DNA from: UBA525 sp964589765
GTDB taxonomy: Archaea; Nanobdellota; Nanobdellia; Woesearchaeales; UBA525
NCBI GenBank assembly: GCA_964589765.1
Contig: CAZPUM010000004.1
Location: forward strand, 1 to 56,366
Reading direction: 5' to 3'
Length of the DNA stretch: 56,366 nucleotides
Shown here: positions 15,802-25,245 of the stretch, one piece after another
Numbering within the stretch: position 1 is the first letter of the stretch
How the letters are laid out: every line of letters starts with the position of its first letter
Position numbers and translations under genes: made by a program
The notes under the pieces: generated by a model
The model's database searches: none
The model's input: the letters and a program-made list of their open reading frames with translations, nothing else
Told to the model about the DNA's origin: nothing

Positions 15802-17982
15802 TTATTGCGTTATCCAAGCTCTTAACCTCCTACTTCTATTCACCAGCTCATCTATGTCTTGTGCCGACTCATTGACTATTATAAGAGTCTGATTCTGAAG
15901 CTCTATGGTGATATTCAATTGTTGCTGAATAATTCCGAGCTGAACCAGTATATCTAGAGTGTTAGAATAAATATCATCAACCACTATATCTATCAGAGTT
16001 AAATTAGTAGAAATAGCATCCAACTTTATGTTAAGAGAACTATTTAAAGAATCTATTTTAGTTATGACTGACTGAATGTCTGTATAGATAGATTGATTCA
16101 TAGCGAGAGTTATATCTGTCAAATTCTGTATTGCAAGAGTTATATTCGTAAGATTCACTTCAAAAGTACTATCCAAAATCTCATCGAAACGGGAATCATA
16201 ATAATCTTGAAACTTCATTATCAAGCCGTCTTCACCTGCTGAATACCCGAGTTTTGGATTTAACATCACCAAACCTTTTAAACCCGTAGAAGTCAGATTT
16301 GTACCAAAAGAAACAGTTACTCCAACATTATCAGAATACGCAAATCTATTGTATTCCCAAGTCCTACCATTATAATAATAGTACACTGAAGGATCTTCAG
16401 TAGTTATCCACACATCATTCTCAGAAGTCCCGGCAATCCCTGTAAATTCAAGATTACTGGCATCAACAGTATATTGAAGAGAAAAATTACTTCCATCCCA
16501 ATAATACACTTTGGACTGATCATTAACATAATCTTTAGTAACAACAAAACCAACATCTGATTCTATAAGTTCAACATCTTTTACTTTCTGACCCGTTAAC
16601 GTATAGTCGACAAATGAATTTCCATCATAATAAGTCACCGCATCCCCTATTCCAAATAAAACCGAATAGCCTTCTGCAGAGACATTATTGACATTTTCAA
16701 CCACTTGACTTATTTTAGCCACATCTGCAAGAGTAGAATTGACTGGAACTCCTCCTAAATAGATTATAACAGGATCTCCTGTTAACACCTGAAACGAAGT
16801 GTTATGAACGTTGTACCAAGAAACAGCCCTATCATCTGAAAACATTATTTCTCCAGCATCACTTATCAAATATATATATGCATCAGCCGTTGGGTCATTT
16901 GGTTTATAAAACACCTCCGCATCTAAAAAAACACCTCCTGCAACGGATAATGTCTGAGGAACAGCAGTATTCTGCTGATAGATAGGATTTGTATCATTAT
17001 TACCTACATATATTGCATAAACTGTCCCGCTATTCAACACGCTAACTCCGTAATAAGTGTTATTAGTGGCAGTTGTCGTCCAAGTTTCTCCATCCCAAAT
17101 AGTGATATAACCATCAGAACTTACTGTATGTATGTTGTCTTTTGAAACCATATCTATTGCCTGATAATTGTGAGTGCCACTAGACATCGAGTAAGTAGGA
17201 TTGCTCGAATCAAGTATCCAATAACTTGTTGAAATACTATGTATAAGCTCTCTTAAATCTGTGAATTGCTGAGAAGTACTCTCAGATGTTGCGTTTATGG
17301 TTGCAGAAATGTTTAAGTCGTCCAAAGCACTTAAAACCTGACTGAAGTTGTTATTTACATCTGAACTGAAATTATTGATATTATTCAGAATGTTCGACAA
17401 ATACACTTGATTAGAATTTACCACATCCGTTATGTTTGTAATATTATTTTGGATTTGAAATATCCTGTAAACCCAATCAGGATTCTGCCACTCACCTATT
17501 GCTGTGGCAAACTCACCAGCATAACTACAGTTAATTTCTGTTAAATATGTTCCTCGCACAGAAGACATCGTAATATGTATTCTATGCCTTCCAGTAGGAC
17601 TTCCATTATTCAATATAGGAAGCATCTCTGTTTCTTGAACTACAATTGTACCATTAGGATACCAAGCAGTAAAATTAGCATATGCTGCAGGAAACAAAAT
17701 GCCTTCTCCATCAAGACAAGCACCGAAAACAGTCATATTTTCTCCTGATTCATAAATAGAACCTTTCAGCTCTGCCAACAGCTTATTATCGTCCGTCGAA
17801 AAGAACTCTTGAGATTGCAACCCGATTGGTTGATCTCCGTACACAAAAATTTCTTTAGGAACATAAGTGGTCTCCATCACATAACCAGTAACTAAAACTG
17901 CAAGTATAGCAAATGTGAAGGAAAATATCGCAAACAGACTATATCTGCCTTGATTAGTTGAAAAAGAATTCTCCTGTTTCAT
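15802..17982 (-). CDS. membrane-anchored surface protein with propeller-like domain and coiled coils (726 aa)
   Basis: Residues 15-38 form an N-terminal membrane anchor. An Ig-like domain follows (GSIYESGENMTVFGACLDGE, later YPNGTIV and GEWQNPDWVYRI) that is clearly paralogous to the lipoprotein at 34375. A short coiled coil, a strand-rich central part of about 330 residues with repeated blades (W.....W, D..W), and a C-terminal coiled coil (LNSSLNIKLDAISTNLTLID) come next. Many sequons. Probably a receptor-binding or spike protein. The start overlaps the stop of the tagged gene upstream by 29 nt. Confidence 0.7.
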   Translation of the reverse strand: MKQENSFSTNQGRYSLFAIFSFTFAILAVLVTGYVMETTYVPKEIFVYGDQPIGLQSQEFFSTDDNKLLAELKGSIYESGENMTVFGACLDGEGILFPAAYANFTAWYPNGTIVVQETEMLPILNNGSPTGRHRIHITMSSVRGTYLTEINCSYAGEFATAIGEWQNPDWVYRIFQIQNNITNITDVVNSNQVYLSNILNNINNFSSDVNNNFSQVLSALDDLNISATINATSESTSQQFTDLRELIHSISTSYWILDSSNPTYSMSSGTHNYQAIDMVSKDNIHTVSSDGYITIWDGETWTTTATNNTYYGVSVLNSGTVYAIYVGNNDTNPIYQQNTAVPQTLSVAGGVFLDAEVFYKPNDPTADAYIYLISDAGEIMFSDDRAVSWYNVHNTSFQVLTGDPVIIYLGGVPVNSTLADVAKISQVVENVNNVSAEGYSVLFGIGDAVTYYDGNSFVDYTLTGQKVKDVELIESDVGFVVTKDYVNDQSKVYYWDGSNFSLQYTVDASNLEFTGIAGTSENDVWITTEDPSVYYYYNGRTWEYNRFAYSDNVGVTVSFGTNLTSTGLKGLVMLNPKLGYSAGEDGLIMKFQDYYDSRFDEILDSTFEVNLTNITLAIQNLTDITLAMNQSIYTDIQSVITKIDSLNSSLNIKLDAISTNLTLIDIVVDDIYSNTLDILVQLGIIQQQLNITIELQNQTLIIVNESAQDIDELVNRSRRLRAWITQ

Positions 17983-19429
17983 CAGCTACCTCGTTGAAAA
18001 ATCCCATTGAATCAAAGCCTTTCTCACTACTATTAAGAACTTTGACACTTGAACGAGGCCGACTATCATCTGGAAGAACCGCATTATCCATTATAATCAA
18101 CTTATTACGAAGCATTTCAGAGCGAGCTTTTGCCTTATCAGCTCCTTGTTTAATGCTGGTTTGTATTTTAGCCACTTTTTCAGTTTTATCGGCCAACTCC
18201 TTTCCGCCTCCGAACAAAACATTTAACCCACTAAATGGCCCTCCCTTTTCATCCAACACGTAGTTACGAAACTCAGAGGAATCAACAATAGTTCTCATAT
18301 CTTCAGAATGCTTCCATCTCGACTCTTGCTGTTTATGTTGGAATTCTTGCTCGTTAATGGCTTCAATAAGTTTCTCACGATCTCCTTTCTTAAACGCATT
18401 CAAACCCTTATTATAAGGCCTCAAATCAACATCTCCTAAAGTTTTCCTCGAGTTAAAAAGATCATCTATCTGTTTTGAAAACGTTTCTTGTTTGGCCATA
18501 TCTGGCGACAGCTTATTCTCCATCCCAAAAGTAGGACCTGTAAATTTCACATCACTAGAGATCACTGAATCTGATAAAGGCTTAATCGGAGCATTCTTAA
18601 TTTCTTCCGGATAAAAATTGAAAACTCCATCACCTTTTTTTGAAAAAGGCTTTTCATCTCCATCACCTAAGAAAATATTAGTCTTACCCAATTTTATAGG
18701 ATTACTTTTGAAAACATCTTCCCTACCTTCTTCTCTTGCCCGCACTTCTGCTTCAAGAGCCTCTTTACTTTCTTTTATTTTCTCATCTCCACGAGCACTA
18801 GCACTTTCAAACTTATCTACAACAGATTCTGCAGCATCAAAAACAGCCTCTTTTGACGCACCTTTAACTGCACCTCTAAAAGTATCTTTTTCACGAAGTT
18901 TAGTGACTTCTTGTCTCGCTCTGAAAGATAGTTTTTGTCTGACTTCTAACGGAACATCTTGACCTTCTTGAACAAGCTTCAAAACTTCTGCATCAAAAAT
19001 CGCTTTAGCACGCTTTCTAGCATCTTTATCTTTGATCAAATCCAATTCTTGAGCCGCACCTATAACGTCTTTATCGTTCAATAAATCCTTAACACGACTA
19101 GCGCCTTCTTGTATTTTGGCAGCCTTAGATGTTTCTTCCTGTAATTTTTGAGTTTCTTTCAATCTATCAAGCTGGGTTCTATCAGTAACTGTAGGTTCCG
19201 AACCTCCTTTTTCTTCGCTTTCTAATTTCTTAAACTTTGTATTTTCTTCCAAAGCTTTGGTAAATTTTTGAACAATTTTTTGATCAGCAGGAGTAGGAGA
19301 TTTAACTTGTTCAGGTTCTTGATTTTGAAAATAGTTTTTATTGGCTAAATACGTAGATTTAGTTTGAACTCCTTTTCTTGCCAGACTGTGACGCCAACTT
19401 TCATTATACCAACCAGATTTTCTAATCAT
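17954..19429 (-). CDS. tagged protein 10, large charged body (491 aa)
   Basis: Tag at residues 6-23 (GWYNESWRHSLARKGVQT). The body is helical and charged with few Cys and no clear catalytic motif; it includes Lys/Glu coiled-coil stretches, a Gly/Phe/Lys segment (about 250-300) and a long helical tail. It sits between another tagged gene and the spike gene at 15802, linking tag and surface modules in one operon. Confidence 0.7.
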   Translation of the reverse strand: MIRKSGWYNESWRHSLARKGVQTKSTYLANKNYFQNQEPEQVKSPTPADQKIVQKFTKALEENTKFKKLESEEKGGSEPTVTDRTQLDRLKETQKLQEETSKAAKIQEGASRVKDLLNDKDVIGAAQELDLIKDKDARKRAKAIFDAEVLKLVQEGQDVPLEVRQKLSFRARQEVTKLREKDTFRGAVKGASKEAVFDAAESVVDKFESASARGDEKIKESKEALEAEVRAREEGREDVFKSNPIKLGKTNIFLGDGDEKPFSKKGDGVFNFYPEEIKNAPIKPLSDSVISSDVKFTGPTFGMENKLSPDMAKQETFSKQIDDLFNSRKTLGDVDLRPYNKGLNAFKKGDREKLIEAINEQEFQHKQQESRWKHSEDMRTIVDSSEFRNYVLDEKGGPFSGLNVLFGGGKELADKTEKVAKIQTSIKQGADKAKARSEMLRNKLIIMDNAVLPDDSRPRSSVKVLNSSEKGFDSMGFFNEVADETGEFFFN

Positions 19430-20186
19430 TTTCCACCTTACCTAATTCATCCAATATGTCATCTAGTATTGTAGCATTTTCATCGGAACTGATACTGATA
19501 TCTTCTTTAAGATCAGCTTCACTTTCAGTTCCAGTTTCAGTTTCAGTTTCACTTTTACGAGAAATGAAAGCTTTTCTTACATCGAAAGCTTCACCTCTAT
19601 TCTTTGAATCAACACTCCACTCAAACTTCTTTTTCAAAGCTTCAACAATCCTAGCACGACCATCAGATCTTAGAGAACGATACAACTTGCTTAATTTCTC
19701 AAGCTTTTTTATTATGAACTTACGTTCTTTCTCATTGAAGTTATTCACATTAGCCGACTCAACTACTGGAATCATAGATTGAGGCCCTCTGTTTTGTGCA
19801 GATAAAAAGTCATTTTTAGAAATACCTAGAGTACGATAGAAATCAAACACAGATACCATTTCACCATCAAATCCTCTGACGTATTTTGCATCCTCAAGGC
19901 CACGTATGTTCCTCTCTTTTTGCTTTTGAAGAAGATTGATATTAATTTCTCTCTGCCTTTCTAATTCTTTAGGAGTAAGATCTCTTCGCTTCTCTCTTGC
20001 TTCAGCAGCAACACCTTTGCCAATTATGAGATTTCCCCTACCTTTGCTGCCTCTAGCACCCTTCAATAAACTTCTAGCAAAAGAACCCGCAATTGTTTTC
20101 TTTTTTTCAGCCAAATAAGTGCTTTTTACTCCCTTAGCTGCCAGACTATGTCTGAAGCTATCATTATACCATCCTCGCCTCTTCAT
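19422..20186 (-). CDS. tagged protein 11 (254 aa)
   Basis: Tag at residues 5-22 (GWYNDSFRHSLAAKGVKS). A Gly/Arg/Lys-rich segment follows (LLKGARGSKGRGNLIIGKG), then helices with many Arg and Gln, and an acidic Glu/Thr-rich tail (ETETETGTESEADLKEDISI). The N-terminal tag DNA is nearly identical to that of tagged protein 6, suggesting recent copying. Overlaps both neighbours. Confidence 0.7.
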   Translation of the reverse strand: MKRRGWYNDSFRHSLAAKGVKSTYLAEKKKTIAGSFARSLLKGARGSKGRGNLIIGKGVAAEAREKRRDLTPKELERQREININLLQKQKERNIRGLEDAKYVRGFDGEMVSVFDFYRTLGISKNDFLSAQNRGPQSMIPVVESANVNNFNEKERKFIIKKLEKLSKLYRSLRSDGRARIVEALKKKFEWSVDSKNRGEAFDVRKAFISRKSETETETGTESEADLKEDISISSDENATILDDILDELGKVEND

Positions 20187-20797
20187 ACTTCATCCCCGGA
20201 ATCAAACCGCTTATTAAACCTATCTTTGCTAAACGTAAACGCCAACTGATCTGGCTTGCTTATTGGCTCTATGTAACCTCTTAAAGGAGCCTCGGGAGTT
20301 GCAGATACTTGAGTATTTAAGCCGACAGCAGACTCATCAAATTGTTCAACAGGGGTTGAATCAACCATCTCAGGAGACGGTTCTTTCTGCAACTCTTCTT
20401 GAGGCTCCTCTTCCTCCACTTCCTCCGGCAATTTGTCGAAGGTGGTAGTCTCCGGTTTAGAAGGTACTGCAGGGGTAGGAGGCAGAGGATTAGGAACAGA
20501 AGGACTCGTTCGCATTTCTTGTTCTATTGTCAAATCTTGTGGAAAAGAAGAAGTTTTAGGAGTCACTTCATCCAAAGAAATATCAAACTTTCTTCTAATC
20601 TCAGGATCTGCTCGTAACTGTTCTTTCGTAAAACCTTTGGCATAAGCGCGCTTTAACCTTCCAGGCTCTCTGTTACCTTTCAAAGAATCATTTGGCCCGC
20701 TCTGAAAATATAGCTTTTTTTGCGACCTAATTCCCTTAGATGCAAGGTAATGTCTAAAAGATTCATTAAACCAACCGGGTTTTCCACTAAATTTCAT
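20183..20797 (-). CDS. tagged protein 12, proline/glutamate-rich (204 aa)
   Basis: Start chosen at the ATG at 20797 (MKFSGKPGWFNES); the longer frame begins inside the promoter block. The tag is GWFNESFRHYLASKGIRS at residues 8-25, closest to tagged protein 1 in its HYLASKG part. The body is Pro/Glu/Ser/Thr-rich and probably disordered (PEEVEEEEPQEELQKEPSPE), ending in a short conserved-looking segment. First gene after promoter block copy 2. Confidence 0.65.
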   Translation of the reverse strand: MKFSGKPGWFNESFRHYLASKGIRSQKKLYFQSGPNDSLKGNREPGRLKRAYAKGFTKEQLRADPEIRRKFDISLDEVTPKTSSFPQDLTIEQEMRTSPSVPNPLPPTPAVPSKPETTTFDKLPEEVEEEEPQEELQKEPSPEMVDSTPVEQFDESAVGLNTQVSATPEAPLRGYIEPISKPDQLAFTFSKDRFNKRFDSGDEV

Positions 20798-20839
20798 ATT
20801 ATTACCGTGACGCGCATCCACTATTGATTCAATGATTCT

Positions 20840-20878
20840 TTTATTTTTAAATGTAGCGCACACTTTATGACAATGTTG
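20840..20878 (-). promoter_or_regulatory. promoter block, copy 2
   Basis: Near-identical to 15756-15794 (37 of 39 positions). It drives the tagged operon 20797 to 15802, while copy 1 drives the fibre gene, so the two units are likely co-regulated. The block begins right at the end of the Cas4-like gene. Confidence 0.6.
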
Positions 20879-21751
20879 TTAGATATCTTCTGAATTGGCA
20901 GACTTAAGCTCAGAATCAGAACCGTGACAAACTTCCCAGTATGCACACCGCCCATTACGCCATCTACAAGGAAACTTATTGCGATTATAGTTAACATTTG
21001 GAATAGTTCTATTTTCAACACAACATTTCAGATCTTCATACCAACGCTTAACTTTATTCACACGCCAATCTTCAATCTCCATAGGAAAATGAAACAGTTC
21101 CTGAGTATGCTTAGACTCATAAATTATTTCCCCTGTAACAGGAGCATTTGACATTAACAGAAGCTGTTCAGCCCTGTCTAAATCATCCCAATTTTCAAAT
21201 ACTTCTTTTAATTCGGACTCATCGTAAGTCATATCCGGAACAAGACCTGCTTCTATTTTCATTTGCCTTCTCCTAGACTCCCACATGAACATATACCACG
21301 TCAACTGCCCTTCGTGCTCATCTTTAGCCTCACGCACATAACTAGAGTTAATACTTTTAAACTCCACAACCACAAACTTACCTTTATAGAAAACTATTCC
21401 GTCACAACGGCCGTGAATATCTAAGTTATCTCTCGGTATGTCTATCTCCTCTAAAAACTCGTAATTCGGAGAAAGATGGAAGTAATTTGAAAGTCTCTCG
21501 TGAACATTCTCCCCATTATGAAATATTCTAAGAGTTCTCGGTTCAAAATCTTCTTGGCTATACTCTAACGGAAAAAACTGTAAACATATCTTTCGCATAC
21601 ACTGCCCGTAATCAGAAGCATACATACTTCTCGACTTATTGCCCCGTTCAGCCATCCTTCCAGCATTCCACATTCTAACTCCTTCATCAAGAATGTCCTC
21701 AAAAGGAGAGGAAAATTTCTCTTTCTTCTTAGGCTCTATGCGCTTTACCAT
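20879..21751 (-). CDS. Cas4/RecB-like PD-(D/E)xK nuclease with iron-sulfur cysteines (290 aa)
   Basis: Core motifs are in order: His84 region, GRCDGIV (Asp117), VVVEFKS (Glu130 and Lys132) and EGQLTWY (Gln149), the RecB-type nuclease signature. Cys51 or Cys56 (YGQCMRKIC) together with Cys262, Cys269 and Cys275 (FPCRW, GRCAYWEVC) give the four-cysteine iron-sulfur arrangement of Cas4 and AddB-like enzymes. No cas1, cas2 or CRISPR array is present, so replication or recombination is likelier than adaptation, as for Cas4-like proteins of archaeal viruses. Its start abuts the ATPase gene. Confidence 0.8.
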   Translation of the reverse strand: MVKRIEPKKKEKFSSPFEDILDEGVRMWNAGRMAERGNKSRSMYASDYGQCMRKICLQFFPLEYSQEDFEPRTLRIFHNGENVHERLSNYFHLSPNYEFLEEIDIPRDNLDIHGRCDGIVFYKGKFVVVEFKSINSSYVREAKDEHEGQLTWYMFMWESRRRQMKIEAGLVPDMTYDESELKEVFENWDDLDRAEQLLLMSNAPVTGEIIYESKHTQELFHFPMEIEDWRVNKVKRWYEDLKCCVENRTIPNVNYNRNKFPCRWRNGRCAYWEVCHGSDSELKSANSEDI

Positions 21752-24700
21752 TATTTCTTCCCCCGTTTAGTTCCTGGAATTATCCATTTACCAGCCATTT
21801 CCCTAGTCATACGAACACGCTCTGCAATTTCATTAGGAACCACTCCTGCATTGTATTCAGGATAAAGTTTGTTGATTATTTGAATCACCCTGTCTTTAGG
21901 AATATAACCTAACTTCTTAACATACACTTTCTCTGCCTGTTTAAATAGACTTGAACTCATAACTGCATCTGCACGCTCTTCAAACGGATCATCTTGATTT
22001 TGACCTAAGAGCTTCTCCAAATGCGCATCTTTTTTCGCCTCATATGCTTCCATAAACTCTTTTGTAGCAAGACTATTTCCATTTTCATCAACTTTCAAAG
22101 GAGAAGGAATTTTTATGTGTCCAAGAGTCTGACGTTCCCTGGTCTTAAGCGCCGCAACTGACTCTTGAGTTTCTTTATCAATAAACAAAACTTCTATGAC
22201 ATACATGCTCGTGTTAGACTCACTGTGAAGCACTGGAGAACAGAAAAATAAGTGAATAGACTTCTTTCTAAGCTGCTCCTTCAGACCTTGAAGTATAATC
22301 ATAACTCTATTGCTGTCAAGACCGTATGATTGACTCTGCTCATCAAGAAGAACTGCAGAGTGTGGTTTTAACTTATGTCTATTTCTTACCAAATCATCAT
22401 AACTGAAAAATATCTTATTAACTGTGAAATCAGGATCCATCATACGACATAAAGATATTGCCGACCAACTATTGTGTGTAAGAAGACCTCCATTCACAAC
22501 AAACAAAGAATCATCCGCATCTACTGAAATATCTAAACAAGAGTGAATTCCAGCACAGCTTATCTTGCAGACTGTTCCAAACTTCGCATCCAAATCCGTA
22601 GTATTTACTACAGGCCTAGTTCTTCTGAATTCTAAAAGACTTTTTCTGTTCTCTTCGTTTTGACCTATCAATTTCAACGACTCTAAATATTTTATTCCTT
22701 GCTTAACTGGAAACCTAATACGAACATATTCTCTACCTTTCCAAGGACCTGACTTCAACTCCCTAATAGTAACAGAAGGAAAATGGCCTAAAGAATGCAT
22801 CAAATCCAGTATCTGACAACCCAATTCTCTCGACTTCACCATGTGACCTATTTCATATTTATAACTAGTCCCATTCCTGCCGTAATTACAAGTTAAATCT
22901 CCTGAAGCATATCCTTCTAAGAAACCTTTCATACCTTTTTCAGTTTTGAACACGCTTTCAGGAATACTCTTGCAAATCGAATTCGCACCACACTCTTCTA
23001 AAAAACTCTTGGCCTCTTCTTGACCATAAGCCATCAAAACAAACTTGCCATTCCCTGAAGCATTGTTCAACCGAACGGATGTGAAACCAAACTCTTTTTC
23101 TACATACTGCTTCACTTTTTTCAAAAAGGTATTGCAATTATTACTGAACATTAAATAACTGCCCTTAGCACCAGTATCGTCTGCAATAAAAGCACCATAC
23201 ACAAACGCTTTACGGTAATCAGAATCACTTCCTTTTTCTTCTGGTTCGAAGATTCTAGTTTTGATAACGTCGCCCACATTCAACTGAGAAGCCTTCTTCA
23301 CTTTACCACTTTCTAACTCAAATTTATGGTCTAAAGAGACAACCACTGGAACTGAAGAATGAGAATTTATCTTCAAACAATCTTTATCTTCAACTTTAAA
23401 TCTCTTCAGAACCTTTGTATTTAAAGAAGAACCTGATATAACAGCTCCTTCAAACAGATCTCTCAACTTACAATAAATACCGTTATCTAAACGCACAGAT
23501 TCTTGCACCGATATACACTTACCGACGCCCTGACTTCCTGTGATACTACAAATCAAACTGTGCTCTAAGTTCGGGTCGGCCCTTTCAAAGACTGTATTAA
23601 AAAAGATTTCAGAATAGTCACAATTATGAACTAATATGCCGCCACCCAAACAAAAAAGACTATCTTTATCGACCGCAATATCAACACACTTTCGTTCCCC
23701 CACTTCTTTCTTCCACCTAACTACAGGAATACGCACACCATTTTCAATTATTGGAACCCTGTATCTAATAGTTGACAACTTTTCATCCAATTCACTTAAT
23801 CTTTTCAAAACATCATCTTTACTTTCTGATTTTTTCTTAGTGTGAATAATCAAATATTCTAAAAACTCCTTAACTTTATTTGCCCCAAATCCTATTCTAT
23901 AGTATCTATACCTATTTTCAGGGATTTTTCTTCTCTTTCCGGGATAATAATCCCTGTGTTCCAAATCTGGATAAAATCCCGCAGACCAAAGAGCTCTAAG
24001 TAGAATCTGAGCTACGGAATCAAAAGAAACATTGAATGCTACTGAAATCACATTCTTTTTACCAGTTACATTAACTCCAAAGTCGCAACTAGCAAAACCA
24101 TGTATGAATCCATCTCTAAACTTTTCCTGTTGTAATAAATTCTTAGACACTTTCTTATGTTGATCTCTAGATAGCTTTCTACCAGAGTACCCATATTTTT
24201 CTATAATTTGCTCAACCCCTTCCTTACCGTATAACATAAGTCTACAGCAATGCTCCATACTGATAATTTTATACGACGTCAACTTGAACTTCTCCAAAGC
24301 AATTTTGCCTAATTTATCTAAAAATTCATAATCACCATTACTAATGGAGCAATACCTAGTTCCACTACCGGAAGCAGTTTCAGACGTTTTAAACACACAA
24401 CCACATCCATCTGCCAAATATGCTCCTGCAAAAAGACCTTCCTCATAATCTCCTCCCTTCTCCACAGATAATTTTACTGCAGCCAACAGTTCTCCTTCTT
24501 GCAAATCCTTTGCTTTTTTGATATCTCCATTATGAAGAACTACTGGATGATCTTCTGAAACAGTGAAGGGAACCATACAATCAGTATTAATTTCTAAACA
24601 TTTCTTATTAGCATATTTTTTAGCCAAAACCCTTCTATTTGCTCTTCCTTCTACAACATCTCCAACTTCAACATCTGTTATTTTCTTCAACTCATCATTC

Positions 24701-24822
24701 ACAAACAGATATTCATTTTCCTCAACACAATCAAGAAATCTGTAGAACGTACCATCAGCATCTTCCCTAAGCTCTATCACATCTCTAACTTCTTGCGGCA
24801 GCTCATTGAAATCAATCGCCAT
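21751..24822 (-). CDS. P-loop ATPase carrying two inteins (1023 aa; 305 aa after splicing)
   Basis: Removing residues 32-400 and 436-784 leaves a 305-residue P-loop protein with Walker A GSQGVGK|S and Walker B HSAVLLDEQ. The second intein sits exactly between Lys and Ser of Walker A, so the host protein is inactive until spliced. The mature protein resembles HerA/FtsK- or Zot-type ATPases that move DNA or assemble secretion and packaging complexes; which one I cannot tell. Neighbouring small membrane proteins would fit a membrane-linked DNA transport or packaging machine. Confidence 0.75.
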   Translation of the reverse strand: MAIDFNELPQEVRDVIELREDADGTFYRFLDCVEENEYLFVNDELKKITDVEVGDVVEGRANRRVLAKKYANKKCLEINTDCMVPFTVSEDHPVVLHNGDIKKAKDLQEGELLAAVKLSVEKGGDYEEGLFAGAYLADGCGCVFKTSETASGSGTRYCSISNGDYEFLDKLGKIALEKFKLTSYKIISMEHCCRLMLYGKEGVEQIIEKYGYSGRKLSRDQHKKVSKNLLQQEKFRDGFIHGFASCDFGVNVTGKKNVISVAFNVSFDSVAQILLRALWSAGFYPDLEHRDYYPGKRRKIPENRYRYYRIGFGANKVKEFLEYLIIHTKKKSESKDDVLKRLSELDEKLSTIRYRVPIIENGVRIPVVRWKKEVGERKCVDIAVDKDSLFCLGGGILVHNCDYSEIFFNTVFERADPNLEHSLICSITGSQGVGKCISVQESVRLDNGIYCKLRDLFEGAVISGSSLNTKVLKRFKVEDKDCLKINSHSSVPVVVSLDHKFELESGKVKKASQLNVGDVIKTRIFEPEEKGSDSDYRKAFVYGAFIADDTGAKGSYLMFSNNCNTFLKKVKQYVEKEFGFTSVRLNNASGNGKFVLMAYGQEEAKSFLEECGANSICKSIPESVFKTEKGMKGFLEGYASGDLTCNYGRNGTSYKYEIGHMVKSRELGCQILDLMHSLGHFPSVTIRELKSGPWKGREYVRIRFPVKQGIKYLESLKLIGQNEENRKSLLEFRRTRPVVNTTDLDAKFGTVCKISCAGIHSCLDISVDADDSLFVVNGGLLTHNSWSAISLCRMMDPDFTVNKIFFSYDDLVRNRHKLKPHSAVLLDEQSQSYGLDSNRVMIILQGLKEQLRKKSIHLFFCSPVLHSESNTSMYVIEVLFIDKETQESVAALKTRERQTLGHIKIPSPLKVDENGNSLATKEFMEAYEAKKDAHLEKLLGQNQDDPFEERADAVMSSSLFKQAEKVYVKKLGYIPKDRVIQIINKLYPEYNAGVVPNEIAERVRMTREMAGKWIIPGTKRGKK
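22471..23517 (-). other. intein 2, inserted in the Walker A motif (349 aa)
   Basis: It begins with Cys436 and ends GGLLTHN, followed by Ser785 as the +1 nucleophile. VVSLDHKFEL is the block B (TxxH-like) motif. Two LAGLIDADG-like helices (AFVYGAFIADD and GFLEGYASGDL) mark an embedded homing endonuclease. All canonical splice residues (Cys1, block B His, terminal His-Asn, +1 Ser) are present. Confidence 0.85.
23623..24729 (-). other. intein 1 in the ATPase N-terminal region (369 aa)
   Basis: It begins with Cys32 and ends GGGILVHN, followed by Cys401. TVSEDHPVVL is block B. LAGLIDADG-like helices GLFAGAYLADG and GFIHGFASCDF are present, so an active endonuclease is possible. Similar in size and plan to intein 2, and probably related. 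Confidence 0.85.
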
Positions 24823-25245
24823 TTACATCCTCGTGAATCTAGTGCTGTATGCCTTTTCTTTTACTTTCAAAAAAATCCACTTACGGATTTTTTCAAGTTC
24901 CCTTTCTATGTCAAACTTAGTTACTTTCACACCATCATCTCTTTCAAAAAAACTGTAATAATCAGGATTACTTTCAGAAGCCATTTCTATATCATAAAGA
25001 GTCAAACTTCCTTTAGGACGAATCCTTGTAACTGCATTACCCTCATCATCTGTATCCATATAACGCTCTACTCCATTAACAAGCATTTCTACTTTTGCAA
25101 TGCGCCTTTCCATTTCAGATATCTCAGAATCATCTAAAAGCTGTGTAGCTTGTACAAAAAGCGCACTCCAATAGTGTGGCTGTAAAGGGTGCAAACTCAT
25201 TATCTGATGCAAAACTATCTCCTGATAAGGAATGGGCCTTCCCAT
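24823..25245 (-). CDS. hypothetical protein upstream of the ATPase (140 aa)
   Basis: No family recognised. Helical N-terminal half with His and aromatic residues (LHQIMSLHPLQPHYWSALF), then charged helices (ERRIAKVEMLVNGVERY) and a basic end. No membrane span. The gene ends one base before the ATPase start, so a functional link with it is likely. Confidence 0.6.
   Translation of the reverse strand: MGRPIPYQEIVLHQIMSLHPLQPHYWSALFVQATQLLDDSEISEMERRIAKVEMLVNGVERYMDTDDEGNAVTRIRPKGSLTLYDIEMASESNPDYYSFFERDDGVKVTKFDIERELEKIRKWIFLKVKEKAYSTRFTRM

Noticed and set aside
20879..21751. CRISPR adaptation module because of the Cas4-like protein
   Set aside because: No cas1, cas2 or repeat-spacer array is visible; the hexamer repeat at 49811 is a coding microsatellite.
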